This document shows, one piece after another, positions 34,366 through 45,008 of a stretch of DNA of 64,000 bases. The translations under genes were made by a program, and so were the position numbers. The stretch lies in NCBI GenBank assembly GCA_028753945.1, contig JAPNXP010000006.1:2542001-2606000 (forward strand). Direction: 5' to 3'. How positions within the stretch are numbered: position 1 is the stretch's first letter; each line of letters starts with the position of its first letter. The notes beneath the pieces are model-generated. The model saw only the letters and a program-made list of their open reading frames with translations. It made no database searches and was not told the origin of the DNA. This DNA is from Hexactinellida sp. DTS-2022 (lineage: Eukaryota; Porifera; Hexactinellida).

Positions 34366-36330
34366 TAATATTTTTCAACAAGATTTTGACATAACAAACG
34401 TCCAATATTTAGAAACATGTATGCAAAGTTTTAAATTCTATTTCGAAAAAATTGAAGTTAAAATATTTTTTTTTTAAGCTCACTCATTATGTAAAAAATA
34501 AATACAAAAAATATAAAATAATATATTTTTAGCCAGAATAATAAACGTCCGTGTCTCCCCTTTAAGATTTGTAATTTTTACCCAAATCCAATGGTGGGAA
34601 GGGGCTCAAATTTCATTTTGATCTGTGCTCAGTTTTCATACTGCGCCAACTTCACACTCGTATCAAACAACTAGTTCTATCTTGAATCTTCAGAAGTTTA
34701 AAACAGCTGACAAAATGTGTGAGAAATTAATATTTAAAGCCCTTGAATTTATGAGAGCATGACTTTTAGCATCAATTGTGTTGACAATAACAAGAAGTTT
34801 TGGTTATAAAAGCAAGGGAAACAACTTTCCAATAAAATTATTACTTGTTCATGGCTGAAGCATTACCACAACAATTTCGGCTGATCAGGTCAAGCAAGAG
34901 TAATAAAGAAAGGTACAAGTTGATAGAAGGTGGCTTTGTTTATGACAGGCAGATAATTATATGAGACACAACTCACTGGCAGTGCGAGAGGAGAGGATTA
35001 TGTAAGGCCGGAGTTAACAACAATGGTATGGCAATTGTGAAACGAACAGATGAACATCTGCATGAACCGGACGAGCAGCAAATTGAGTGTATTGTACTGA
35101 ATGGGGGAGTAAAGAGAAAAGCTCGAGACACAAATAATACTACTCACCACATTATTGGGGATAACCTAGATACAGAAATCAATCTACTGTCATAAAGCTA
35201 CCAAAGCTTGATAGTTTGAAACGCACTATCAGACGCGAGAGAGACTATAGATGCCGAGCAAGTCCAACCTCAAGAGCCTTGATTTAATTAGTCATTCCAC
35301 CAGTATATCAGATGACGGCAAAGGGAGAGAACTTCCTGCTCTATGATTCTGGACCTATTACTCAGCGTATAATCTTTTCGGGACTCAGCGCAATGTCGAG
35401 ATGCTGAATGCCTCTCATATTTGGTTGGCAGACGGAACATTTAAAATCGCTCCCTCGCTTTTATCCCCAAATCTACACTATACATGGACTTCGTGGTGCT
35501 CCTAATACTTTTCAAGACGGACACCTACCGAGCCTCTTTGTTCTTCTGCCAAACAAGACAGAAGCAACCTAATCAGGGTGTGGGAACAGATCAACCTTCT
35601 TTGTCCAACAGCTCAGTCAACACATATGATCATGGACTTTGAATTGGCAGCAATTAATAGTTTTGAGTTGGAGTGGCCTTTTACGAATGTGAAAGGATGT
35701 TTCTTTCACCTGCCTCAAAACATATGGCGCAAGATCCAAGAGGTTGGTCTACAGGCTGATTATGTGCAAGATGAAGACCTAGCTCTTCGCCTTCGCATGC
35801 TGCCAGCATTAGCGTTTGCATCGCCATTTGATGTTCCCGAGCTATTCCCACAGGTTATTGAGCAGCCCCGAGGCCCCCCCCCGAGGCTACCGATCTTGCT
35901 CTATATTTTGAGCAAACGTATGTGGGCCGCACATTGCCTGGGGAGGACAAGTAACCCCACTCTTCCCGATTGAGATGTGGAATCACCATAATGAAGCTCC
36001 AATTGGAATCCCGCGTACAACTAAAGCAATCGAAGCCTGGCATCGCTCTTATAATGCAACAATTGGCTGCCACCATCCGAATATATGTAAATTCATTAGT
36101 GCTCTGAAACGTGAGCAAGGTTTAGTAGAAGCTAAACAGGCTAAGTATATTGGTGGAGAAACCCCATTAAGCTATTGAAGAATAAGGCCAATAAATACGC
36201 ATTAACAAATTTAGTACAGGGGTATCTAAATAGACCGCCGCTCGAATTCTTGAAAGGAGTTGCTTACAGATTTAGCATTAACTGAAGACTGCCGGAGTGA
36301 ATTTCAGGAAAATTGTGAACAGTACAGTTC
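34366..36330 (+). mobile_element. MULE family A, copy 1
   Basis: Head repeat 34366-34680 matches 24430-24745 in the opposite orientation. The transposase gene follows at 34845-36290. The tail terminus was not identified. Confidence 0.75.
34845..36290 (+). pseudogene. FLYWCH-MULE transposase, family A copy 1
   Basis: From ATG 34845: a FLYWCH finger (GGFVYDRQ, WQCERRGLCKAGV, DEHLHEPD; 34910-35075) interrupted by one stop. A linker follows, then ENFLLYDSGP and HIWLADGTFKIA (first Asp, about 35440) in a shifted frame. The 35578-35973 frame holds HMIMDFELAAINSFE (second Asp), KGCFFHLPQNIWRKI (C-x2-H) and LPALAFASPFDVPELF. The 35975-36178 frame has TTKAIEAWHRSYN (Glu) and the C-terminal helix. Around 36210-36290 it ends with GYLNRPPLEFLKGVAYR. 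Damage is moderate: a handful of stops and frameshifts with all catalytic blocks present. Confidence 0.85.
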
Positions 36331-36593
36331 TTTGTATTTAATATTTAGAACCTATTAATTTGTAATCCAATAAGAGGACAATAATATATGAATACGCCAC
36401 AATTTTTGAAAAAATTTCATCGGGGATTTTGACAAAAAGTGATGACACATACATTCCCGTAAAATCGATAATGCCCCCTTACCATATAAGTATATTTTGT
36501 TTCAAAATATGAACAATTACGACTATATTGTTAGTTATCTGATCCAAAAATTTGAACAATTCTGCCCAGTGAACGACAGTTACGTCAGTTTTG

Positions 36594-36880
36594 AAAATTG
36601 CAGCCTGTGCCAAAGCATGTTCCTTTGGTGGCACTATATTTTGATTGTGGTTTATTGATAGTACCTCCAAAGGAACATGCTGTCGGTACAGGCTGCAATT
36701 TTTGATTTCTTTTAGCCAAGTCATCAACGCCTCAAGGTGTCAAGCACCATTTGTTAATTGGTCCGAGTCACAAGGAACGGTAGATAAATTTGAAGTTTGT
36801 TTCTATCGGAACCATCTTGAGATTAATGCCATTTAGTTATTTATTTTAGCAATGTTATCCACGGTGAGTTGAGTAAAGTC
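36594..36880. repeat. Dispersed repeat R1, copy 2, with hairpin
   Basis: The hairpin at 36594-36706 pairs AAATTGCAGCCTGTGCC and CATGTTCCTTTGG with their inverses, around GGCACTAT...ATAGTACC. It is followed by CGCCTCAAGGTGTC and TTAGCAATGTTATCCACGG, as in copy 1. It is non-coding. Confidence 0.7.
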
Positions 36881-36889
36881 AACAAATTC

Positions 36890-37550
36890 CTTATATATTA
36901 AATTATTTATTTAATCCATTGTATAGTAATACTACAATTAAATAGAAGCCAGCTGGAATTTATAAGTTAAATCAATATAATTATCGCAAGGTGAAACAAT
37001 AGTGAAAGATTTAACAAGTTAAATTAATAAATTTATTACAAGTTGAAACAATAGAATTAGATTTAACAGTTTTACTGAATCTGAAGTGTGAGGAACTACA
37101 GGAGATTGGCACCCCAATTATGACACTAACCCAGGCCAAATTGAACACCCAAATTGAGCGCCAGCACAGTCCCATTGGGGGGCGGACCAATGCACTGCAG
37201 GGGCAAACCCAATAGTTGTGACATTCCAAAATTCACATTCAAACCAAAATCGATATTTTTAATGACAAACTTAGTTAAATAATCTGTCCTATAATAGTAT
37301 ACGGTGGGGCATCTCAGCAAAACAGCTAATTATGGACTGCCTGTCCAGGCCGTATAGCATTTCCGCATTAACATTAAGTACTCCTATAACAGACAAGCGA
37401 ATTCCCGCCGCCCCACCGCGCCCCCCCTCACGCCGCCACTGCCAAAAGGTGTAGAATTTAATTATCCACCCGTACATGTAAAATTTATCAAGCAATATTA
37501 ATTATTCAATGTTTTGAGCCATAATTAGTTTAAATAGGTGTTAAAATAAT
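36890..37550. other. Spacer with dispersed repeat R2
   Basis: At 36960-37100 the sequence (ATTATTACAAGTTGAAACAA-like, then ACAGTTTTACTGAATCTGAA) matches 39540-39660 and, inverted, 55390-55560. No gene is convincing in 37000-37550, where the GC-richer stretch 37130-37450 is unclassified. Confidence 0.5.
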
Positions 37551-37551
37551 T

Positions 37552-37690
37552 TGATCAAAAATCGTAACCCCAGGTGCAAATTAGACGGTAGTCACCGTCT
37601 AATTTGCACCTGGGGTTACGATTTTTGTATGCGAAGTTTAGGGCTGAAACTTCGCACCTGCATGCGAAGTTTCAGCCCTCAATGTATACA
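37552..37690. repeat. Two adjacent perfect palindromes
   Basis: The first (about 37556-37628) has arms of about 35 bases reading AAAAATCGTAACCCCAGGTG inward, with a loop of about four bases. The second (about 37641-37679) pairs AGGGCTGAAACTTCGCA with its inverse around CCTGCA. Both could extrude as hairpins. They may be internal parts of a MITE, but no outer ends were found. Confidence 0.8.
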
Positions 37691-37722
37691 GGTCTGGCCA
37701 GGGCACCTGCTACTGAGAAATA

Positions 37723-37856
37723 AAAATAAAAATAAAGGCAATGATTTCAATACTGGGCCACTATACTATAGTATAGTCGGCACAGTAAAAATAATAAAGG
37801 CAGTGATTCCAATACTGAGCCACTATACTATAGTATAGTTGGCACAGTAAATTGTC
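37723..37856. repeat. Tandem duplication, about 73-bp unit
   Basis: Two copies of a unit with AATAAAGGCA, CCACTATACTATAGTATAGT and CGGCACAGTAAA. The same CTATACTATAGTATAG core appears near 39965, and a worn version at about 62365. Confidence 0.75.
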
Positions 37857-38074
37857 AAATCTAATTCTATGAACCAAGGATTGCGAAAAAATACATATAT
37901 TCAAGTTATATCTATCACGACTCTATTTTAGGCCAACCTAATATCCTAAAAAAGATATTATTTAGTCTAATATGTTCTTATGGGCATTCCCACGGTAGAA
38001 TTTTCTCAATTCCCATCAGGGGCGTAGCCAGGGGGGGGGGGGCAAGGGGCCATCATTAGTTACAATTATATATA

Positions 38075-38319
38075 TACCGTATTTACTCGAATAGTAGCCT
38101 AGGCGATTATTGTTTTTTACTCCATTTTTCAACCAATAATTTTGAGCAATTTTCTAGAATATCACATTTTATTACAATTTAATTATGATAATCGGTTGAT
38201 AATCGTATTGTGAGTTATATTAGATGTAAATGTTTACTCCGGGTAGCAGTATAAATTTTTATTTGCTACTTTAGGGGGGCGATTATTGGAGGTAGGCGAT
38301 TATTCGAATAAATACGGTA
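38075..38319. mobile_element. Mariner-type MITE
   Basis: Inverted ends TACCGTATTTACTCGAATAG...TTATTCGAATAAATACGGTA with TA on both sides (38073-38074 and 38320-38321). About 245 bp. It is the cleaner copy of the family also at 2378-2638. Confidence 0.85.
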
Positions 38320-39539
38320 TACTGTATTTATTATATCCAAATTAGTGGAAAACCCAAGGGACTATGGGTTTGGAACTAAAAAAAAAAAAAGATGGCTACA
38401 GTACTGATTCCCATATACAAAAGTAAGTGGCAGGCAAGTGGTGCAGTTAACATTTATGCTACGTCATCACAAATTCTGAAAATTTTGATTTTTTGTATGA
38501 ATTTGATAGATAATAAAAAAACATGTCTAATTCCGGATTTTCGAGAAATTTGATAATTTTATCGTCCAGTTTTCCTCCAGACAGAACTTGTATCAGTTAG
38601 GCAGTGTGCTGTTAATTAGACTAGCAAATGCAACGTATTTAGCTACAAGTAATTACTGTTTGTAATAATAGATTTTATGCAACGATTTAGCGAACTGTCT
38701 GTGTATAGCGAACCATATCTCCCAACCGTACGGGTTTCCCTGTACAGTAAAGGTATTTTAACCATTTTGGCTGTTCGGTACAGGCGTACAGGGATTTATA
38801 CCATTTGTACAGGATTTTTAATTTACTAATTATGAGTCAAATAATGCCTAAAAATGTCTACAGTGATGATAGTATATTCTGCATTGACCACATAAAGCAC
38901 AACTTGGTTTATATCTTACGTATATAGTAATCGGCGAGGGGTTTTTTCTTTGTTTGTTCGGAATTGATTGAGGAACTGGTAAGAGCTACAGACTTGAAAT
39001 TTGGCAGGGGGGTGGAAAATAGTGTATCTAGAAACAAATTCTAATATCTAAGAAAAATATTACATCTTCCCCCTCCCTACTGGTATTTTCTAACACTCAA
39101 TTGTGTCTATTTGATATCCAATTATTATTAATACTCAATAACTTCTCCACAGCCCAAAGTCAGGGGTCACGGAGTTATACAGTTCCTTAATTTTATTTGG
39201 AGTTGGTATAATCATGCAGTGCGCAATATCAATTATTCTGAAGTATCGTAATTGATTTGAAAAAATCGAACTGAAAATAACAATAAAATGATTGATAGAC
39301 GATTAATGTAGGTAATCAACTACAAAGGAAGTATTTATGGTTACTAGTTCACGAATACCTAATCCAGAAAAAAACCTACTTAACAAATTGAATCAATATA
39401 GTGATAATGTAAATTATTATTTGACAAATTGAATCAATATAATACTAATTGAGTAAATTAATAATGCAAGAGTATTCTTACAGAAGGAAATATAATTACA
39501 TAAATTGTCGTTGTTATGGAATATATAATCTTAATTTTC
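38320..39539. other. Spacer with a worn piece of the CATACCTG element
   Basis: At about 38725-38915 the sequence (TTTCCCTGTACAG, CATTTTGGCTGTTCGGTACAG, GTCTACAGTGATGATAGTA) matches the interior of the element at 46661-47234, without its ends. No genes are seen in the rest. Confidence 0.6.
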
Positions 39540-39870
39540 AATTAGAAATAGAAGCCTACTCGATCTCACAAGTTGAATCAATATAATTATTACAAGTTGA
39601 AAAATAGAATTTGATTCAACAGTTTTAATGAAACTGAAGTGTGAGTAAACAAAAAAGATTCAACACCCATTTATGGTATGAATTAAACGCTTTATTAAAT
39701 TTATTCTTCTCCAATCAGAAGCAGAATTTTATGGTGAATCCAAAGGTGAAATAAAAATTTCGGGTTTAGTAAACATTTTTTGAGTTATGGACCAGACAAA
39801 TTTTCAAAGGTGTCAAAGTGGTATTTTATAAATTTTTTGGATCGAGATGCACATCTTTAGTATATGGGAC
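39540..39870. repeat. Dispersed repeat R2, copy 2
   Basis: It holds AAGCCTACTCGATCTCACAAG, ACAGTTTTAATGAAACTGAA, CAATCAGAAGCAGAATT and TGAGTTATGGACCAGACAA. All these recur inverted at 55260-55520. It is non-coding. Confidence 0.65.
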
Positions 39871-40006
39871 ACCAATGCAAATTAATTTGAGCTCCGGGGC
39901 AATCTAACCCTGGCCTGTAGAGCGGATACGGACTAAAACCAAGGCAGTAAGATTAGAACTGGTCCACTATACTATAGTATAGCTAGTCGGCATATTAAAA
40001 TCGGTA

Positions 40007-40333
40007 TAATTATCCGTCCAACAAATTTAGTTAAAAGTCTACCAAAATTTGTTATACCACTAACAAAATTTGTGAACTGTCTAACAGATTTGCAATAACC
40101 AAAATTACTAAAAAGTCTACAAAATTACTCAAAAGTCCAACAAAATCATTGAATAGTCAAACTTTTCATTAATTTTGTTTGACTTTTCAGTAAGTTTGTC
40201 AGACTTTTCAGTAATTTTGTTAGACTTCTTATTGATTTTGATAAACTTTCTAATAATTTGGTAATAGCAAATTTTGTTAGAGGTATAACGAATTATGTTA
40301 GACTTTTAACTAAATTTGTTAGACCGATAATTA
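40007..40333. mobile_element. Palindromic MITE of GTCTAACAAA units
   Basis: The outer arms are inverted (TAATTATCCGTCCAACAAAT... and ...ATTTGTTAGACCGATAATTA). The interior consists of short degenerate units of TTTTGTTAGACTTTT in the two orientations. It is non-coding, with no clear duplication. Confidence 0.7.
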
Positions 40334-40869
40334 GGACCCTGAAAATAACAATATTAATATTAAAGGCAATGAGAATAATAACATAACGGAATTACATCCT
40401 TATTACTAATCATTTAAATTTGTACTATTTTTCGGTACAGGAACAAGAATAAAATGTAATACGATTTACTGAGAGAAATTGATAAGAAATGCTAATGTGT
40501 ACTGTATGAAAAATGTGTTAACTGATTTAATTAATCACCAATACAGACAAGCTGCTCGCCTATATAGCAAATTCTAGAAATACTTCTGACCCCTCCCATT
40601 GACCGTAAACAAATTTTGAGATCCTGTGGACCCCCTAATGCTACCCATGAACCCCAGTTGGAACACTATACTAAGGAAAAAACCCTCACAGACGGGATGG
40701 GAGTGTGCTTCTTCTGGCTGCACAGGCCGCACCCAATGTTTGATCTAAATATTATTTCAATATTCAAATTACATTTCATCATAATTTAATTTGATATAAT
40801 TAATGTTTAAATTGTAAAGACTTCAAATAAGAATCGTCATCTATACTATTAAAACACAAGGGTGGGTGT

Positions 40870-41291
40870 CAGAGTGGACCATAGGTCAACATTGGTGACC
40901 CATCTGACCCATCGCATTTGTTACCCATGACCCATTGACGCATGACCCATCGAGTGACCCATTGACCCATCAAGAAACGCTTTGACCCATTGTGTACCCA
41001 TTGACCTTTTTAAATATATAATTTTTAATATCTAAACATTATGTAACACAATCCGACTGTAAATGTATGATGCTTGTCAATCAATTAATTTTGGTAGACT
41101 TCTAATACAGTACCAAAGAAATACCCTGTAATGTTTCTGGTATAATTTGATTCGTACTATAACTGGACGAACATCGAAATTCCAAATGGGTCATGGGTCA
41201 TGGCTCACAGAGCCGTGACCTATGATCCATCTGACTAATCAATTTATGTGACCCATCTGACCCATGACCCATCGACCCATGGTCCACTCTG
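40870..41291. mobile_element. hAT MITE of GACCCAT units
   Basis: Ends CAGAGTGGACCATAGGTC...GACCCATGGTCCACTCTG. The flanks are GTGGGTGT and GTGGGTGC (7 of 8 equal). The interior is made largely of GACCCAT-type short repeats in both orientations. Confidence 0.85.
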
Positions 41292-41568
41292 GTGGGTGCA
41301 TATATTTGTTTGTATGTTCCGAGTTGATTGAAGCAAGTGGACGGTTTCCAAATGTGATTTATGGTATATAGGGGTAACTTTTGGCCCCACCAACTAGTTG
41401 AGGTTTCTACTCAAAATTTATCACACCTCGACAAGTTATGACGTCATTGTCACATTTCGAGAATCCTGAAAATTCATTTAATCGCACATAATTCCCGCCC
41501 TCCAAGAGATAAAATCTGAAAATTGAATAGAACATTTACATTAATGATGCGGACACGTTGGTCACACC

Positions 41569-41676
41569 CAGTGGTGGCGAGAGGGTGGGGCCGCGTGGGG
41601 TCTATGCCCCACCTGATTTTAAGCGTGCCCCACCTCATGCCCCACCAGTGATACCGCGAGAGCGCCGCCGCCACTG
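41569..41676. mobile_element. hAT MITE, GTGGGGC family, copy 2
   Basis: It starts CAGTGGTGGCGAGAGG and ends GCGCCGCCGCCACTG, with exact 8-bp duplication GTCACACC (41561-41568 and 41677-41684). It is homologous to 4896-5032 but shorter, and probably younger because of the perfect duplication. Confidence 0.93.
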
Positions 41677-42320
41677 GTCACACCAGATTGCCAATGTGCT
41701 TACTCATTGTCGCATGATGACGTAATCACTAAAATTTCACATTGTAAATTTGACTATTTAGGTCTACGCTCTATAATCAATGTTAGAAGTATATAAATAA
41801 CACACCAACCGCGAAGCGGTTGGTGTGTGGTTGTGTTCGCCGCGAAACGACCTAGCAAGCGAAGCGCGCAAGTTAATTATCTATTGAAGTAAGATTAATT
41901 GTCCTCAAATATATGACTATTATTGTGACGTTTTAACATCAGCATATAAGGTCAAAAATCAAAAGTTCCGTTTTAATTGAAATTTTCAATGAAAGTTACC
42001 AATGATATACCGGTAATGGGGGCGCTGCATTAGTTCGAATATTGATGTTGTCATTAGTTCGAATTTGTTGAACTATCGTAAGTTCGAATCGATTTCAAGA
42101 CTACTGTCGTTAGTTCGAATCGATTTTAAGACTACTGTCCTTAGTTCTAATCTATACTTTGAGCATAGAAACAATATTATTAATTATTATTTATTGACAC
42201 ATTCGATGAACCCTATTTGGGACTGACAACAATATTAGGTTTCCTTTTGTTATTGTTTTTAATAAGAATTCACTCTATTTATTCACTCTTTGAGCACGTA
42301 TATATATATTCGCGATTTTA

Positions 42321-42670
42321 AAGCTTTTACATATACGAATAGAGTACAATTTAGAAGATTTCGAGAGCATTACAGGGAGAGTTTATGCGACTCTAGATGG
42401 GGATAAATATTTCCAGTCCAAAATCATGGAGAAGTATATTTATCTCAGATGCGGCTTATTTAAGTCAGTAAAATGCAAAGCAACATGCAAGCTAAATCGC
42501 GAATCGAATTTAATTATCCCCTTGAATGCACATAATCATGATATTAATGAATACAAGTCTGCTATTTATGAATTCAAAAGTAAATGCAACAGTCTCAATC
42601 AAATTTAAGAAAGATTTTTGATGATACAACCAGAACCGATCCTTCTGGATGCGAGATATCATTCCCCCAA
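42321..42670 (+). pseudogene. FLYWCH zinc-finger protein in the foldback element
   Basis: The frame is open from upstream of 42321, and the first in-frame ATG (42426) lies inside the finger, so the true start is probably earlier. It reads TLDGDKYFQSKI, YLRCGLFKSVKCKATCKL and LNAHNHDINEY: a FLYWCH fold with C-x2 and H-x-H ligands. After a frame change near 42600 it continues as NLRKIFDDTTR and ISFPQVRR, a linker usual in FLYWCH proteins, until a GC-rich insertion. FLYWCH fingers bind DNA or proteins and are common in MULE transposases. Confidence 0.72.
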
Positions 42671-42905
42671 GTCAGGCGAGGCAAGTCCTTTAGGAAAGTG
42701 GTACGGCGGAGTATTTTAGCCGCCCCCTCATATTTTTGGTCCGCCCCCCCGTTGGAGGGGCAAAAATCCAGTGGTACGTTAGAAAAGCGGCCGTTCCCAA
42801 GCGAGGAGGTCGATAAATTATCATTATAACTGTATGTCCGCCCCCCCCCCCAGCACATCCGTTTGCCCCCCGAGGCTACTGCTCTTGCGCCGCCCCTGCC
42901 CTGAT

Positions 42906-43394
42906 GTCACGAAATATATTAAGAAACTTATGGCCACACCATTCTCTGATAAGCCCTGCATTCATTTTCTTCAAATGCCTTCCTTGGAAAGTCCTCAGAT
43001 GTTGCAACTAAAAAAACTAAATACTTATTTCAAAAACGTTGGCTAAACCAAGTTAGCCCCGAAAAACTTTCAATTTTTCATATTACTATATCTACCAATA
43101 GCTCAGCAGAGAGCTATGATGCAAAACTTAAGGCGATTATAAAGACTAGCCATCCTAGGATAAGGACTTCATAAACACACTAAATGAAATAATACAAGAT
43201 GTAGGTAACGATATTGGACGGTTAAATCAAGGCAGAGAGAAATAACTAGGTAAAGGAAAAAGAAAGATATCAGAAAGAATGAATTTAGATCCATTTCAAA
43301 ACAAAAGTTGAGTGAAGGAGTCTACTCACCATGGAAAATTATTCAGGCGATAAGTAGCACAATTGGGATATTAAAATAGTGGAGAATTTTTGCT
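42906..43394 (+). pseudogene. Middle part of the FLYWCH/RING gene, decayed
   Basis: Short frames read KKLMATPFSDKPCIHFLQM and, in another frame, EKLSIFHITIS and SYDAKLKAIIKTSHP. They lie between the FLYWCH and RING parts on the same strand and look like the linker of one gene that has lost its frame. No domain is recognised. Confidence 0.4.
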
Positions 43395-43622
43395 GTGAGT
43401 GATACAGAATATTCAGATGAGGAAGATTCAAGTAATACAGATCAAAGTTTGGAAAACATTTGTGTAGTTTGTCTGTCACATCGAACTAGTACTTGGCTAT
43501 TCATGCCTTGTAAGCATGCTAATTGCTGCACAGAGTGTAGTAATATAATTGAAGAACTGGGACAGCCTTGTCCTGTTTGCCGCTCAGTGATACAAACCAG
43601 ATTTGAAATATTTACCAATTAA
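43395..43622 (+). CDS. RING-finger protein (C3HC4), in the foldback element
   Basis: Seventy-five codons from ATG 43395 to TAA. An acidic N-terminus (SDTEYSDEEDSSNTDQ) is followed by a complete RING: CVVC, LFMPCKHANCCTEC and CPVC, i.e. C-x2-C-x11-C-x-H-x3-C-x2-C-x11-C-x2-C. This is the compact RING type found at the C-terminus of IAP and related E3 ubiquitin ligases, where it recruits E2 enzymes. The frame is intact although the upstream FLYWCH frame is not, so this part may be younger, selected, or a final exon of a FLYWCH-RING protein. The ATG may be internal. The terminal array of the element starts about 140 bases downstream. Confidence 0.8.
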   Translation: MSDTEYSDEEDSSNTDQSLENICVVCLSHRTSTWLFMPCKHANCCTECSNIIEELGQPCPVCRSVIQTRFEIFTN

Positions 43623-45008
43623 TTGTTTATACGTATTTATGTTCGTTTCTAATTTATATTTACTAATAATTTTTCTTTTATATTCCTAATCTGATATATA
43701 TTAATCTATGCTCCTATAAATTTAATGACCTGATAATCAGTAAATAATATGTACCTTACTTGTAAAATCGATTCGGACTAACGACTGTAGTCTTGTAAAT
43801 TTGATTGGAACTAACGACAGTAGTCTTGAAATCGATTCGAACTAACGACAGTACTTGTAAAATTGATTCGAACTAACGACAGTTATCTTGCAATTTGATT
43901 CGAACTAACGCAGTAGTCTTGAAATCGATTCGAACTAACGACAGTACTTGTAAAATTGATTCGAACTAACGACAGTTATCTTGCAATTTGATTCGAACTA
44001 ACGCAGTAGTCTTGAAATCGATTCGAACTAACGACAGTACTTGTAAAATTGATTTGAACTAACGACAGTTGTCTTGAAAATTGATTCGAACTAACGACAG
44101 TAGTCTTGAAAATCGATTCGAACTAACGCAGTTCAACAAATTCGAACTAATGGCAACGTCAATATTCGAACTAATGCAGCGCCCCCATTACCGGTATATC
44201 ATTGATAACTATCATTGATAGGTAAGGTCTCAAATGCATCTTTTGCTGTTGAATTGTTGACAAATTCTACGAATTCTTCTTGCACCTCGCCGGGTAGTGA
44301 ACGGATTTCGAATTAATGTAACATTCATTAACTCAGGTCTGGAAAGTAAGATTGAAACTCTTCCTGAAAGCAGGACAGGTGGGCCTTCACTAGTTTAATG
44401 TTCTCTGCATCAAGTTTTTCACTCCAAACTGCCGCTGTAAGATTCTCAAAAATATCCAGGTTCCCATCCATAGTATTTCCTTCCCATAAGTCCAACTTCA
44501 TGATGAAAGCTCTGATTTTATCTATTAAATCAACAACAGTTGTAAATCGTCCTTGAAGTGATTTGTTTAGTAAATTTAAGCGTGTAAAAATCTCATCCAA
44601 GTAAGAAAGTCTAATAACCCACTCTTTATCCAACAACTTATTACTAAATCTCTTGACTTGCCTCGGAAATTATTGCGCTCAAAGAATTCTACCATTTTAT
44701 TTCTCAGGGAATTTATACTAGACAACATATTACCACGAGAAAGCCAACGAACTTCGGTGTGAAAGAGTTACGCCTCTTGGTCATTATCAAATTCTTGGCA
44801 CAACAATCGGAAGAGCCGAGTATTGAGGCGCTGGATTTGATAGAATTTACCATATGGGTTACATCTTCAAGGATAGCTTTGAGCTCAGGTGGTAGTGTCC
44901 TAACTGTCAGAGCATATCGATGGATCATGCAATGGATATGTTTTGTATTCGGATTCACTGCTTTCACTCGTGACGAAATCCAGAGCGATTTCCAAGCATG
45001 GCAGGAGA

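Larger units (their letters stand above)
40840..41870 (+). mobile_element. Helitron-like element carrying hAT MITEs
   Basis: The 5' end TCTATACTATTAAAACAC follows an A (40839). TTTGTTTGTATGTTCCGAGTTG lies at 41306. A strong hairpin CACACCAACCGCGAAGCGGTTGGTGTG is at about 41801-41829, with CTAG at 41851, as near Helitron 3' ends. The base after CTAG is not T, so the exact end is unsure. There is no Rep/helicase, so it is non-autonomous. Two hAT MITEs sit inside. Confidence 0.5.
41986..44218 (+). mobile_element. Foldback-type element with tandem-repeat arms and FLYWCH/RING cargo
   Basis: The two ends are inverted copies: left TACCAATGATATACCGG followed by TAATGGGGGCGCTGCATTAG, right the reverse complement ending at 44218. 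Inside each end is an array of about 31-bp units (GATTCGAACTAACGACAGTA plus GTCTTGAAATC). There are about 5 units at 42030-42160 and about 14 at 43765-44170, the latter with a three-unit higher-order repeat. Between them are a FLYWCH frame and a RING frame on the plus strand. No transposase catalytic block is seen. A GC-rich insertion lies at about 42670-42905. The element landed in or beside a decayed hAT gene. Confidence 0.75.

Noticed and set aside
41845-41870. CTAG after a hairpin as an exact Helitron 3' end
   Set aside because: The following base is C, not T, and the spacing from the hairpin is longer than usual; kept only as a tentative end.
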